A stretch of 64,000 bases of DNA from CAMCXE01 sp046347475 (lineage in GTDB: Bacteria > Pseudomonadota > Gammaproteobacteria > Pseudomonadales > Cellvibrionaceae): positions 1 to 64,000 of the forward strand of contig JAXMGD010000007.1 in NCBI GenBank assembly GCA_046347475.1, in the 5' to 3' direction. The translations under genes were made by a program, and so were the position numbers. This document shows, in pieces, positions 1 through 12,782 of this stretch. The notes beneath the pieces were generated by a model. That model was not told the DNA's origin and searched no databases. It saw only the letters and a list, made by a program, of their open reading frames with translations. Each line of letters begins with the position of its first letter. Positions within the stretch are counted from its first letter, which is position 1.

Positions 1-631
<631 letters not shown>

Positions 632-978
632 TATAACTGAAGCGATTATTGGTAATAAGACATACATTCAATGCAGATAACTGATTGCGCAATGTGTGAC
701 TCGCAGAAAGATATAAGGTACACCTAAGTGAGTAGCTTAATGTCAAATGAATGAGTGAAAGCTAAAAAGCATGTACGCTTGAGATAATTGAACAAAAAAG
801 CACCAATGCAACACCGAAACGAAAACACGAAGACAACTTTGCAGTCCGTCAACCTATTTGGAAGCGCGGAGGCTGATCTACCGGAGTAGAGCTGATGAAA
901 CGAGTATTACTGAACAACAGTGATACAAGAAATGCTCAAGAGTGGTACATCGAGAAGACCTTACGCACCAAGCCAGTT
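632..978 (+). other. 23S-5S rRNA spacer
   Basis: This is a transcribed spacer of about 347 nt between the 23S and 5S genes. That is long for this position, where many gammaproteobacteria have about 100 nt. I see no tRNA cloverleaf and no convincing coding region in it. It is AT-rich and presumably contains the processing stems of the rRNA precursor, but I could not pair them confidently by eye. Confidence 0.6.
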
Positions 979-1098
979 TGCCTGATGACAATAGAGCATT
1001 GGAACCACCTGATCCCATCCCGAACTCAGAAGTGAAACGATGCATCGCCGATGGTAGTGTGGGGTCTCCCCATGTGAGAGTAGGTCATCGTCAGGCAC
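979..1098 (+). rRNA. rrf: 5S ribosomal RNA
   Basis: The typical 5S layout is visible. It opens with TGCCTGATGAC, has the conserved CCACCTGATCCCATCCCGAAC loop region and the GATGGTAGTGTGGGG segment, and closes with GAGAGTAGGTCATCGTCAGGCA. The 5' and 3' ends pair with each other (TGCCTGATGAC with GTCATCGTCAGGCA). The length of about 120 nt is standard. It is followed within 10 nt by the operon terminator. Confidence 0.96.
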
Positions 1099-1106
1099 CT
1101 TTTCTA

Positions 1107-1133
1107 AAAGCCCGCTCCGTGCGGGCTTTTTTT
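1107..1133 (+). terminator. rRNA operon terminator
   Basis: A perfect stem (AAAAGCCCGC, loop TCCGT, GCGGGCTTTT) is followed by more T residues. It sits directly after the 5S gene, as expected for the intrinsic end of an rrn operon. Confidence 0.9.
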
Positions 1134-1289
1134 CGTCTTTTATTTTTTAGTTTTTAATCTGAGTTTGCTTGCGTCTGAGATACAGGATTTTAATAACCCT
1201 GGTTTCTTTAGGGCCTATACATCACCCAATTTCATTAGGTCTGTGGGCACTTAGTAAACCTGCTACCCCAACTATAAATGGTTAATTTA

Positions 1290-4817
<3,528 letters not shown>

Positions 4818-4909
4818 CAATCTGGCCTTAAGCTTGTTTGAGGTTAATGGTACACTGCGCGCCTTTTTTAGTATTGAGGCAGGGCTCTGCCGTACAACGA
4901 TTAATTACT

Positions 4910-5857
4910 ATGAATTTAAATTACCTAAGTTTTGAGCAATCGATCGCTGAGCTGGAAGGCAAGATCGAAGAATTGCAATTGGTTGGCTCTGATAACCGGT
5001 TGAATATTAGTGACGAGATTGCCCGCTTGCGGGACAAGTCCGTTAAATTGACTGAAAGCATTTACGCGAACCTAACCCCTTGGCAGATTGTCCAGGTGGC
5101 CCGTCATCCCCACCGCCCCCATGCGGTGGATTACATTGAGCGCATTTTTGATGATTGGGATGAATTACACGGCGACCGACACTTTGGTGACGATAAGGCC
5201 ATAGTGGCTGGTGTGGCCCGTCTCGACGGCAAACCGGTCATGGTGATCGGCGAAGAGAAAGGCCGCAGCGTGCAGGATAAGGTGGCGCGCAATTTTGGTA
5301 TGCCCAAACCAGAAGGGTACCGCAAGGCTTTGCGTCTGATGGAAATGGCAGAGCGCTTTAAATTACCGATTCTAACCCTCATCGACACTCCCGGTGCCTA
5401 CCCAGGGATTGATTCTGAAGAGCGTGGGATCAGTGAAGCCATTGCACAAAACCTAGCGGTTATGTCTCGGTTGCGCACACCCATCATTTGTACCGTGATT
5501 GGTGAGGGATCTTCCGGTGGCGCGCTGGCCATTGGGGTGGGTGATCAGCTCAACATGCTGCAGTACTCGACTTACTTTGTGATTTCCCCTGAGGGCTGCG
5601 CCAATATCATCTGGAAAACCGTGGATAAAGCGCCCCTGGCTGCAGAAGCCATGGGAGTTACCTCAAAGGTTTTAGAAAGTTTGGGCATAGTGGACGAAAC
5701 CATCCCAGAACCCCTGGGCGGCGCCCATCGCGATCTGGATGCCATGGCGGCCAAGCTCAAAGAGCGCTTAATTGCACAATTAACAGCGCTTGAGAAGGTT
5801 GACCTAGATACATTGATCGACAAGCGCTATGCCCGCCTGATGAGTTACGGCAACTAG
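4910..5857 (+). CDS. accA: Acetyl-CoA carboxylase, carboxyltransferase subunit alpha
   Basis: With AccD this subunit forms the carboxyltransferase that moves carboxyl from biotin-BCCP to acetyl-CoA, the first committed step of fatty acid synthesis. The start MNLNYLSFEQSIAELEGKI aligns with the family's MSLNFLDFEQPIAELE-type N-terminus, so ATG 4910 is preferred over the upstream in-frame ATG at 4838. Diagnostic segments include the RNFGMPKPEGYRKALRLM block, DTPGAYPGIDSEERG, and GEGSSGGALAIGVGD, which forms the acyl-CoA oxyanion region. The length of 315 aa is standard. dnaE-accA order is conserved in gammaproteobacteria. The tilS gene that often follows is absent here. Confidence 0.97.
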   Translation: MNLNYLSFEQSIAELEGKIEELQLVGSDNRLNISDEIARLRDKSVKLTESIYANLTPWQIVQVARHPHRPHAVDYIERIFDDWDELHGDRHFGDDKAIVAGVARLDGKPVMVIGEEKGRSVQDKVARNFGMPKPEGYRKALRLMEMAERFKLPILTLIDTPGAYPGIDSEERGISEAIAQNLAVMSRLRTPIICTVIGEGSSGGALAIGVGDQLNMLQYSTYFVISPEGCANIIWKTVDKAPLAAEAMGVTSKVLESLGIVDETIPEPLGGAHRDLDAMAAKLKERLIAQLTALEKVDLDTLIDKRYARLMSYGN

Positions 5858-6265
5858 TTTTACACCCCTTTCCGGAAATTACACCTCGCGGGTTGGCACA
5901 CAACCCGCCCATCTTTATATAGACGATTTAAGACCCCGCTCAGCGCTAGAGTTCTGCGTTTTTTTGCCTATTATCAATGGGGTAACGCGGTGACAGTGGC
6001 GCCGGAATTCGTTAGCATTGCCCGCGTTTCAATAATTGTCTTTTGAATCCTAAATGCCGTCCTGACACTTGCTCTTGTGTTTATAAATGCCCTGAGCGTG
6101 TCGGGTCTTCACAGATACCCCGCAGGCTTAGCGGGGCGCCCTATCGACCTTACCTTGTTATGCAGATGATTGCCGCAGGTGGTAGGCAGGCTGGTTTAGG
6201 CTCCAACAGACACCACTTCAGTTAGCGTTTGGGCTAATCCAAGGCTATGCAACGGGAAATAAAGT
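5858..6265. other. Intergenic region between accA and fimL
   Basis: About 408 nt lie without a convincing gene. A hairpin GCGGGTT-GGCACAC-AACCCGC at 5888-5908 may end accA transcription, but it lacks a good T-run. A 60-codon open frame at 6043-6225 has no ribosome site and biased, unlikely composition, so it was not called. The promoter of the fimL-nudC unit should lie in the second half. Confidence 0.5.
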
Positions 6266-7984
6266 GTGAACACTGCGGATTCTGTCAACCTTCAGACCCT
6301 GAATATGGTGCGCAACGAGTTAGTTGCCACCATCGAGCAGGCCGCCCGCGACCTCGAGTTGTTTTTCAGCGGTTCCCAGGAGGGTGATCCACTAAAGTCT
6401 TGCATTGATGCCGTCAAACAGATCATAGGCATTTTAAAGCTGCTGCAATTTCGCGGCGCGAGCCTTCTGGCAGAAGAGTTGTACCTGGCCTTACAAGATG
6501 TCAACGTCATCCAGCCTAGGCAGTCGGACAAACGCTTAGAGCAGGTCAGCAATAGTTTTTTTGTCATGACCCGCTACCTAGAGTATGTGCAGCAATCTGA
6601 GCGCAAATTGCCGGTTTTATTGGTGCCCTACATCAATGAGCTGCGCAAGGTGCGCAAAGAGCCTGTGTTGCCAGAGAGTCATTTTTTTAGCATCAACCTG
6701 AATTACACCCCTGCGTTGCCAGCCTTTGAGCCCATTGCGGTCAGCGACAAAGAATTCCGCCCTCTGTTAAGCCGCTTGCGTCATATGTATCAGCTGGGTT
6801 TGCTGGGGGTATTGCGCAACCGCCAGGTGCAGCCGTCGCTTGGCTTGATGCGACGGGCGCTGATCCGTTTGCAGCGCTTGGGGGGCAAAGACAAACCTCT
6901 GACACTTTTGTGGTGGCTGGCCAACCTCACCATAGTTGCCATGGTGCGGCAGAATATGGAGATGATTGAGTCGCGCAAAATGCTGCTCAGCCGTATTGAT
7001 CGCGTGATTCGCCAGGTACAAAAAGGTGGCCCAGCAGCCTACGCCGCCGCGCCGCCGCGTGGATTGGTGAAAGAATTGATGTATCTGTTGGTCTTGTCCG
7101 GCCAAGAGAGCGACACCATCAAGGCCCTGCAGCGCGGCTATGGCATTGCGCCTTTGGACATGAACGATAAACATCTGGCCAAGGAGCGCCAAGCCCTGCG
7201 CGGCCCCAGTATTCACACTGTCAATTCGCTTTCTCGGGTGCTGCAAATCGAGATTACCAACACCAAAAATGTTTTGGAGTTGGCCTCGGTGTCCGGTTAC
7301 CAAATTGACGACTTGGCGGGTTTACAAGAGACCCTCAATAAAATTGCCGAAACCCTCGGCGTGGTGGGCCTCACCGGGCCAAGCCTGGTGCTCAAGGGCA
7401 TACTGCCGATGGTGGCCCAATGGGAGCAGGCGGGCAACCGCGCCAACGAGAAGGATTTAGAAGAGTTGGCCAAGATTCTGCTGTATCTGGAAAGTGCCGC
7501 CGCATCCTTAGAGCGTACCCGCATGTCCGACGAGAGCCTGGCGACTGCCTCCGAACAAGCGCAAAAACAGGTGGTGGCGCTGACGGAGCTGGCTCAGGCC
7601 GAACGCATTGTGGTGCAGGAGTCTGAAGCCGGGCTATCCCTTACCAAGCGGGCGATTACAGTCTTCTCTGAATCCGGGTTCGATTTAAGCCATATTCGTA
7701 ATATCTCCAAAACCCTTGAATCGGTCTGGGGCGCTATGGTGATGCTCGAACAAAAACGCGCCGCCGCTGCGTTGCGTTGCTGCATTCAATTTGTCGATGA
7801 AGTGTTGTTGGGGCCTGAGCAGCCGGATGTATTAAAAGAACTCTTAGAAACCTTCGCCGATGTGATCATCAGTATTGAGTACTTCTTAGATACAGCGCCC
7901 ACGGTTACCAAGTTGGATAATTCGGTTCTGCAGGTGGCTGAGGATAGTCTTGCCGCGCTGGGTTACCCGGTTAAGGCCGGATGA
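6266..7984 (+). CDS. fimL: FimL-like ChpA-N-terminal homologue, type IV pilus / cAMP signalling scaffold
   Basis: The 572-aa protein resembles the N-terminal region of the ChpA chemotaxis kinase: tandem degenerate histidine-phosphotransfer domains without kinase or receiver domains. In Pseudomonas, FimL links the Chp pilus chemosensory system to adenylate cyclase CyaB and twitching. In the first Hpt-like domain (about residues 15-85) the segment VKQIIGILKLLQFRGASLL keeps the helix pattern of ChpA. However, the phospho-accepting histidine is replaced by Lys51, consistent with a non-phosphorylated scaffold. It starts at GTG 6266 and overlaps nudC by 4 nt (ATGA), the same fimL-nudC pairing known from Pseudomonas. 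No transmembrane segment is visible. The function is inferred from homology and context. Confidence 0.85.
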   Translation: MNTADSVNLQTLNMVRNELVATIEQAARDLELFFSGSQEGDPLKSCIDAVKQIIGILKLLQFRGASLLAEELYLALQDVNVIQPRQSDKRLEQVSNSFFVMTRYLEYVQQSERKLPVLLVPYINELRKVRKEPVLPESHFFSINLNYTPALPAFEPIAVSDKEFRPLLSRLRHMYQLGLLGVLRNRQVQPSLGLMRRALIRLQRLGGKDKPLTLLWWLANLTIVAMVRQNMEMIESRKMLLSRIDRVIRQVQKGGPAAYAAAPPRGLVKELMYLLVLSGQESDTIKALQRGYGIAPLDMNDKHLAKERQALRGPSIHTVNSLSRVLQIEITNTKNVLELASVSGYQIDDLAGLQETLNKIAETLGVVGLTGPSLVLKGILPMVAQWEQAGNRANEKDLEELAKILLYLESAAASLERTRMSDESLATASEQAQKQVVALTELAQAERIVVQESEAGLSLTKRAITVFSESGFDLSHIRNISKTLESVWGAMVMLEQKRAAAALRCCIQFVDEVLLGPEQPDVLKELLETFADVIISIEYFLDTAPTVTKLDNSVLQVAEDSLAALGYPVKAG

Positions 7985-8793
7985 GCTTTCAGCTCCAATT
8001 TCAAAGTGCCCCCACAGGGCCGGGCTGGCTGATTAGCCTGAGCGCCAGTGGCGATTTTCTGATGGTTAACCCGGCAGAAGTGGGTCTTGGGCGTTTTATG
8101 AGCCCCTATTGTGGCCCCGCGACTGCTCACCTGACCTACCTCGGCCATTGGGCTAACCAACCGGTGTGGATGTGTGAAGCCGGTGGTAAGGCTTTAGAGG
8201 CGGTGAGCCTGCGCAGTCTTGCCGATCTACTGACCCCCGCCGAGTTCGCTTTGGGCGCGCGCGCCATGCAATTGTTGCATTGGCGGCACATGCACCGTTT
8301 CTGCGGCCGCTGCGGAACGGCGACGGAATTGTCATCTACCGAGCTGTGTTGCCAGTGCCCCAGCTGCGGCGCCAGTTTTTACCCGCGTATCTCACCCTGT
8401 GTCATTGGCTTGGTCAGCCGTGGCGATGAGCTGTTATTGGCCTGTCACCACCGTCACAAGGCGGGCCGTTATTCGCTGCTGGCAGGTTTCATCGAAGCCG
8501 GTGAAAGTGCTGAAGAGGCATTTGCGCGGGAAGTATTTGAAGAGGTGGGCATTGGTATCCAGCAGATCCGCTACTGGGCCAGCCAACCCTGGCCTTACCC
8601 CAGCCAGTTGATGTTGGGTTTTTTCGCCGACTATGCCAGCGGCGAAATTTCGCCCGATAGCAGCGAAATAGCCCACGCAGCTTGGTTTCATCCCAATCAT
8701 CTGCCCGATATTCCCTCCGGCTTTTCTATCGCGGGCAAATTGATCCGCGCCTTTTTACAGCAACGCGGTTATCACTCGGCGGCTGAAGGTTAG
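7981..8793 (+). CDS. nudC: NAD(+) / NADH pyrophosphatase, RNA NAD-decapping Nudix hydrolase
   Basis: NudC hydrolyses NAD(H) to NMN and AMP and removes NAD caps from RNA 5' ends. The sequence shows a four-cysteine zinc ribbon (Cys108, Cys111, Cys126, Cys129). A Nudix box follows at residues 169-191, with G-x5-E-x7-REVFEEVG spacing intact. The SQPWPYP motif at 201-207 separates NAD pyrophosphatases from other Nudix enzymes. The 270-aa length fits. Its ATG overlaps the fimL stop, indicating translational coupling. Confidence 0.95.
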   Translation: MSFQLQFQSAPTGPGWLISLSASGDFLMVNPAEVGLGRFMSPYCGPATAHLTYLGHWANQPVWMCEAGGKALEAVSLRSLADLLTPAEFALGARAMQLLHWRHMHRFCGRCGTATELSSTELCCQCPSCGASFYPRISPCVIGLVSRGDELLLACHHRHKAGRYSLLAGFIEAGESAEEAFAREVFEEVGIGIQQIRYWASQPWPYPSQLMLGFFADYASGEISPDSSEIAHAAWFHPNHLPDIPSGFSIAGKLIRAFLQQRGYHSAAEG

Positions 8794-8926
8794 GCCTTTG
8801 CGGCCAAAGTCTTTAGAATGCCCATGGCACAGACAGCCTTAACCTAACCCTGCGGGTGTGGTAGCGCTGTGTCAGGCGGCAGGTTCTGATCTGCACAGAA
8901 ATTAATAATCTTTGAGGAGCGATGGC

Positions 8927-9991
8927 TTGGAATTTTTATCCAATTACGGGTTGTTTTTTGCCAAAACAATTACCTGGGTGGTGGCTTTTATTGTGGTGAT
9001 TTCCTTTATGGTGGCCATGGGCGCCAAGCGCAGCCGCACAGAAAAAGGCAGTGTAACCGTCACTAAACTTAATGAAGAATTTGAAGATTTAGCCGATGCT
9101 TTACGCGTTGAGCTATTGGATGATAAATCGTTTAAGGAAGAAAAAAAGGTCGAAAAGAAAAACCGTAAGAAACAGGAAAAAGAATCGAGCAAAGCGAAAA
9201 AGTCAGCCGATACCCACGAGGAAGAAACTAAAAAACGCGTTTTTGTCGTGGATTTTGATGGCGATATTAAAGCCTCGGCTGCAGAGGGTTTACGCCACAC
9301 GGTGACCAGTATTTTGTCGCAAGCCCGCCCGCAGGATGAGGTTGTGGTGCGTTTAGAAAGCCAGGGGGGTATGGTGCACAGCTACGGTTTTGCATCCAGC
9401 CAGCTAGCGCGCATTCGCGCACGCAATATCCCCTTAACTATTTGTGTTGATAAGGTAGCCGCCAGCGGCGGTTATATGATGGCCTGTGTCGCTAATAAAA
9501 TTCTTGCGGCACCTTTTGCGGTTATTGGTTCAATTGGTGTGGTGGCGAGTTTGCCCAATTTCCATCGTGTGTTGAAGAAAAATGATGTGGACTACGAGAT
9601 GCTCACAGCCGGTGAATATAAGCGCACCCTGACGGTGTTAGGTGAGAATACCGATAAAGGCCGACAAAAGTTTCAGCAGGATTTGGAAGAAACCCACGAG
9701 CTGTTTAAAGAATTTATCACAGCCAATAGGCCTCAACTCGACATTAATAAAGTAGCCACTGGCGAGGTTTGGTTTGGCTCGCGGGCACTGGATACACAGC
9801 TTATTGACGGCTTGAGTACCAGCGACGAGTATTTGACTGGGTTGCATCCACAGGCGGATATTTTCTTACTTGCCTATGAAACCAAAAAGACGCTTGCGCA
9901 GAAAATGGGTTTTTCTAGCCAAGTGTTAGCGGACGGATTGGTCAATGCGCTATTTGAGCGTGTTTCAAACCGCTACTGGGCGCGTAATTAA
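8927..9991 (+). CDS. sohB: Inner-membrane serine protease SohB (S49 family)
   Basis: SohB is a signal-peptide-peptidase-like protease of the inner membrane. An N-terminal transmembrane segment (about residues 10-32) is followed by a very lysine/glutamate-rich linker (about 60-105) and then the S49 protease fold. The nucleophile serine lies in KVAASGGYMM (Ser180 with this start) and the putative general-base lysine in GEYKRTLTVLGEN. I chose the TTG at 8927 because a GAGGAG ribosome site at 8914-8919 precedes it by 7 nt. It also gives an N-terminus (LEFLSNYGLFFAK) matching E. coli SohB MELLSEYGLFLAK. A further upstream TTG at 8912 overlaps the ribosome site. The length is 354 aa. Confidence 0.93.
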   Translation: MEFLSNYGLFFAKTITWVVAFIVVISFMVAMGAKRSRTEKGSVTVTKLNEEFEDLADALRVELLDDKSFKEEKKVEKKNRKKQEKESSKAKKSADTHEEETKKRVFVVDFDGDIKASAAEGLRHTVTSILSQARPQDEVVVRLESQGGMVHSYGFASSQLARIRARNIPLTICVDKVAASGGYMMACVANKILAAPFAVIGSIGVVASLPNFHRVLKKNDVDYEMLTAGEYKRTLTVLGENTDKGRQKFQQDLEETHELFKEFITANRPQLDINKVATGEVWFGSRALDTQLIDGLSTSDEYLTGLHPQADIFLLAYETKKTLAQKMGFSSQVLADGLVNALFERVSNRYWARN

Positions 9992-9999
9992 GAGCGGAA

Positions 10000-10023
10000 A
10001 TGCAGGGCCTAGCGGCCCTGCAT
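10000..10023. terminator. Bidirectional hairpin between convergent sohB and bamD
   Basis: A perfect 10-bp stem, ATGCAGGGCC-TAGC-GGCCCTGCAT, lies midway between the two convergent stop codons. It has no long T-run on either side, so it may act as a weak terminator or a 3'-end stabiliser for both transcripts. Confidence 0.6.
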
Positions 10024-10033
10024 CGGCACTGCG

Positions 10034-10942
10034 TTAAAGACTGGGTGGTGCTTTGATGTCTTGCTTGTTGTAAATATCTTGCGAGTCAAAACCTTGGGTT
10101 TCTTCTTTGCTCAATAAACCCAGGGTAGCGTATTTCAACCAATCGTTCTTTTTGTAGTGATAGGTATACGAACGGTCAAACTCGCCATTTTTGTTTAGGG
10201 CAGGGTGGTCGGGGAAGTTGCTGGCCAATACTTTAACGGTGGTTTGTGCTAAATCATCGCGCTGGAGTAAAAAATACGCCTGTGCCATTACCGCCAGTGC
10301 ATCGGGCACGGCAGGTGTAGTTTGGAAATTCTCCACCACATAACGCCCCCGGTTAGCCGCAGCTAAATAAGCGCCGCGTTTAAAATAATAATTGGCGACG
10401 TGAATTTCATAGCGCGCTAAAACGTTGCGCAAATACACCATGCGTTTTTGTGCATCCGGCGCGTAGGGAGATTTGGGGTAGCGGGTTAAAAAGTCGGTAA
10501 ATTGTGCGAGGGAATCTTTCGCGGCGCCCGGATCGCGGTTGGTGTTGTCGATGGATAATAAAGACGAGAGAAAACTGCGCTCTTTATTAAAACTCGCCAT
10601 GCCGCGCATGTAATAGGCGTAATCCGTGTTGCGGTGTTGGGGGTGGAGGCGAATAAACCGATCAGCCGAAGCTATGGCTTCGTCGAATTGGTCGGCTTCG
10701 TAGTGGGCGTAAATAATTTCTAGCTGGCTTTGTTCACCGTAGCTGCCGAAGGGGTAGTGTTCTTCAATTAATTGCAGGGCCTTAATGGCGCTCTCCCAGT
10801 TGCTGGCATTTAAGGCGAGTTGGGCTTTTTCGTAGAGTTTTTGCTCAGAGCTGATTTTTTCTTCTTTTTTCGAGGAACAGCCGCTGATCAGGCTGAACGC
10901 CGCGATAAAAATAACGGCACGGGAAAGTTTAGGTACTCGCAT
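10034..10942 (-). CDS. bamD: Outer membrane assembly lipoprotein BamD
   Basis: BamD is the essential lipoprotein partner of BamA in the complex that inserts beta-barrel proteins into the outer membrane. The start at 10942 gives a lipoprotein signal peptide ending in the lipobox LISGC, with Ser-Ser-Lys-Lys after the cysteine. The mature part is a series of TPR-like helices with the conserved blocks LYEKAQLALN, FPFGSY-type (here YPFGSYGEQSQLEI) and HPQHRNTDYAYYMRG. The length of about 302 aa is somewhat above the E. coli protein (245 aa), because of a longer C-terminal tail. It is divergent from rluD, the widely conserved arrangement. An in-frame ATG 14 codons upstream would spoil the signal peptide. 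Confidence 0.94.
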   Translation of the reverse strand: MRVPKLSRAVIFIAAFSLISGCSSKKEEKISSEQKLYEKAQLALNASNWESAIKALQLIEEHYPFGSYGEQSQLEIIYAHYEADQFDEAIASADRFIRLHPQHRNTDYAYYMRGMASFNKERSFLSSLLSIDNTNRDPGAAKDSLAQFTDFLTRYPKSPYAPDAQKRMVYLRNVLARYEIHVANYYFKRGAYLAAANRGRYVVENFQTTPAVPDALAVMAQAYFLLQRDDLAQTTVKVLASNFPDHPALNKNGEFDRSYTYHYKKNDWLKYATLGLLSKEETQGFDSQDIYNKQDIKAPPSL

Positions 10943-11050
10943 GGGGCAGGGCTCTGTATCATTGGCGGGTGTGGCAAAAGCCACCCAAAGTTGCGTTCTT
11001 GGCCTTAGTTGGCAGGGGGCGCAGTGTAGCCAGTAGCTAATGAGAACTCA

Positions 11051-12010
11051 ATGAGACGCCGAATAACCCTAAACCATACCGTGCCCTATGAGGCTAGCGG
11101 GCAGCGCTTCGATCAGGTCAGCGCTCAATTGTTCCCCCAGTTTTCCCGTGCACGTTTGCAAACCTGGATTAAAAGCGGCGAGCTCACCCTCAACGGCCAA
11201 GCGTTTAAAGGCAACGGGAAATTGGTGGGCGGCGAGGAAGTTCATTTGGACGTGGAAGTTCAAGACGAGGGGGACTGGCAGGCTGAGGCGATAGCCTTGG
11301 ATGTAGTCTACGAAGATGACACCATTTTGGTGGTGAATAAAGCGGCCGGTATGGTGGTGCATCCTGCTGCGGGCAATAGCGAGGGCACGCTGCTCAATGC
11401 GCTGTTGCACCACAGCCCACAATTGGCGGCTATTCCTCGCGCCGGCATAGTGCACCGTTTAGATAAAGACACCACTGGCCTCATGGTGGTGGCAAAAACC
11501 CTTGAGGCGCAGAATCATCTGGTCAGCCAACTACAAGCACGCGAAGTCTCCCGCCAGTATCAAGCCATAGTGGTGGGCCGCGTGATTAGCGGCGGCACTA
11601 TCAATTTGCCGATTGGCCGCGACAGCAAACACCGCAAAAAAATGGCTGTAAGTAAAACTGGAGAAGGCAAAGAGGCCATTACCCATTATGAGGTGGCCGA
11701 GCGTTTTAGTTATTTCACCCGCCTGTGTATTAAGTTAGAAACGGGCCGCACCCACCAGATCCGCGTGCACATGAGCCACAACCGCTTCCCGCTGGTGGGC
11801 GACCCAGCCTATGGCGGCGGTGGCAAGGGGCTGCGCTCCAGCGTTATTAATGAAGCGGTATTGGAGGCAGTGAAGGCCTTCCCGCGCCAGGCCTTACATG
11901 CCGAAGCTCTCTCCCTTATTCACCCTGAGTCCCAGGAGCCCTGCCATTGGCAGGTGCCTATGCCCGCCGACATGCTGGAGTTATTAACCCTCATGCGCTG
12001 TTACGACTAA
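11051..12010 (+). CDS. rluD: 23S rRNA pseudouridine(1911/1915/1917) synthase
   Basis: RluD makes three pseudouridines in helix 69 of 23S rRNA. An S4-like RNA-binding domain (about residues 17-75) is followed by the RluA-type catalytic domain. The catalytic aspartate lies in HRLDKDTTGLMVVAKT (Asp138), matching the position in E. coli (Asp139). The family blocks GRTHQIRVHMSH and PLVGDPAYGG are present. The length is 319 aa. It is followed 2 nt later by pgeF, the conserved rluD-pgeF (yfiH) operon. Confidence 0.96.
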   Translation: MRRRITLNHTVPYEASGQRFDQVSAQLFPQFSRARLQTWIKSGELTLNGQAFKGNGKLVGGEEVHLDVEVQDEGDWQAEAIALDVVYEDDTILVVNKAAGMVVHPAAGNSEGTLLNALLHHSPQLAAIPRAGIVHRLDKDTTGLMVVAKTLEAQNHLVSQLQAREVSRQYQAIVVGRVISGGTINLPIGRDSKHRKKMAVSKTGEGKEAITHYEVAERFSYFTRLCIKLETGRTHQIRVHMSHNRFPLVGDPAYGGGGKGLRSSVINEAVLEAVKAFPRQALHAEALSLIHPESQEPCHWQVPMPADMLELLTLMRCYD

Positions 12011-12012
12011 TT

Positions 12013-12777
12013 ATGTTCACACCCGACTGGCCAGCACCTGTGCAGGTGTGCGCTGCCATTACACACACTCAATGCCCGGGGCCTGTACCGGGCTTTAGCC
12101 TGCCACCTTACGGGCAGTTTAATTTGGCTACTCATGTGGGGGAGGCCCCTGAGCGGGTAGTGGCCAATCGGCAGTTGTTAAGTGCGCAGCTGGGCATTGG
12201 GCCGGTGCAATGGTTGCAGCAGGTGCATGGCACCGAGGTGTTTACAGCTCAATTCCCCATAGTTTCTCCTGCCCCAGTGGCTGACGCCCTTTACACATCG
12301 AGCTCGGCGTTGCCGATTGCGGTGTTAACGGCAGATTGCCTGCCGGTGCTGGTGTGTTCTCAAGCGGGTGATGAAATTGCCACTGCCCACGCCGGTTGGC
12401 GCGGTTTGGCGCAGGGTGTATTGGCGAATACGCTGGCGGCGTTTCGCGCCCCGCCCCAGCAGCTGCTGGCCTACCTTGGCCCCGCCATTGGGCCTGCGCA
12501 CTTTGAAGTGGGGGAGGAGGTGCTGGCGGTATTTAGCGAGCGATTTTCTGTCTATGGCGATGTGAGTGCGTGTTTCGTCGCCAATCGGCCGGGGCATTAT
12601 CTGGCCGATCTCTACGCCTTGGCTCGCCTGCAATTGACGGCCCTTGGGGTTGCGGCTATTTACGGCGGGCAGGCCTGTACCTATGCCGATGAGCATTTTT
12701 ATTCCTACCGGCGCACTGCCGACGGTTGCTGCGGCCGCATGGCCAGCCTGATTTGGCTGGCCAGTTCGCACACTTAG
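12013..12777 (+). CDS. pgeF: Peptidoglycan editing factor PgeF / YfiH-type purine nucleoside phosphorylase-like protein
   Basis: This is a member of the YfiH/laccase-domain family. In E. coli, PgeF prevents mis-incorporation at position 1 of the peptidoglycan stem peptide; other members act on purine nucleosides. The metal-site motifs are visible: LQQVHGTEVF, TADCLPVLVC and HAGWRGLAQGV, with the later C-terminal GPAIGPAHFEVG block. ATG 12013 follows the rluD stop by 2 nt and gives 254 aa, close to the E. coli length. An in-frame start inside rluD at 11947 is less likely. Confidence 0.92.
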   Translation: MFTPDWPAPVQVCAAITHTQCPGPVPGFSLPPYGQFNLATHVGEAPERVVANRQLLSAQLGIGPVQWLQQVHGTEVFTAQFPIVSPAPVADALYTSSSALPIAVLTADCLPVLVCSQAGDEIATAHAGWRGLAQGVLANTLAAFRAPPQQLLAYLGPAIGPAHFEVGEEVLAVFSERFSVYGDVSACFVANRPGHYLADLYALARLQLTALGVAAIYGGQACTYADEHFYSYRRTADGCCGRMASLIWLASSHT

Positions 12778-12782
12778 CGCCT

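Noticed and set aside
6043..6225. 60-codon frame between accA and fimL
   Set aside because: Cys/Arg/Pro-rich chance frame without a start signal.
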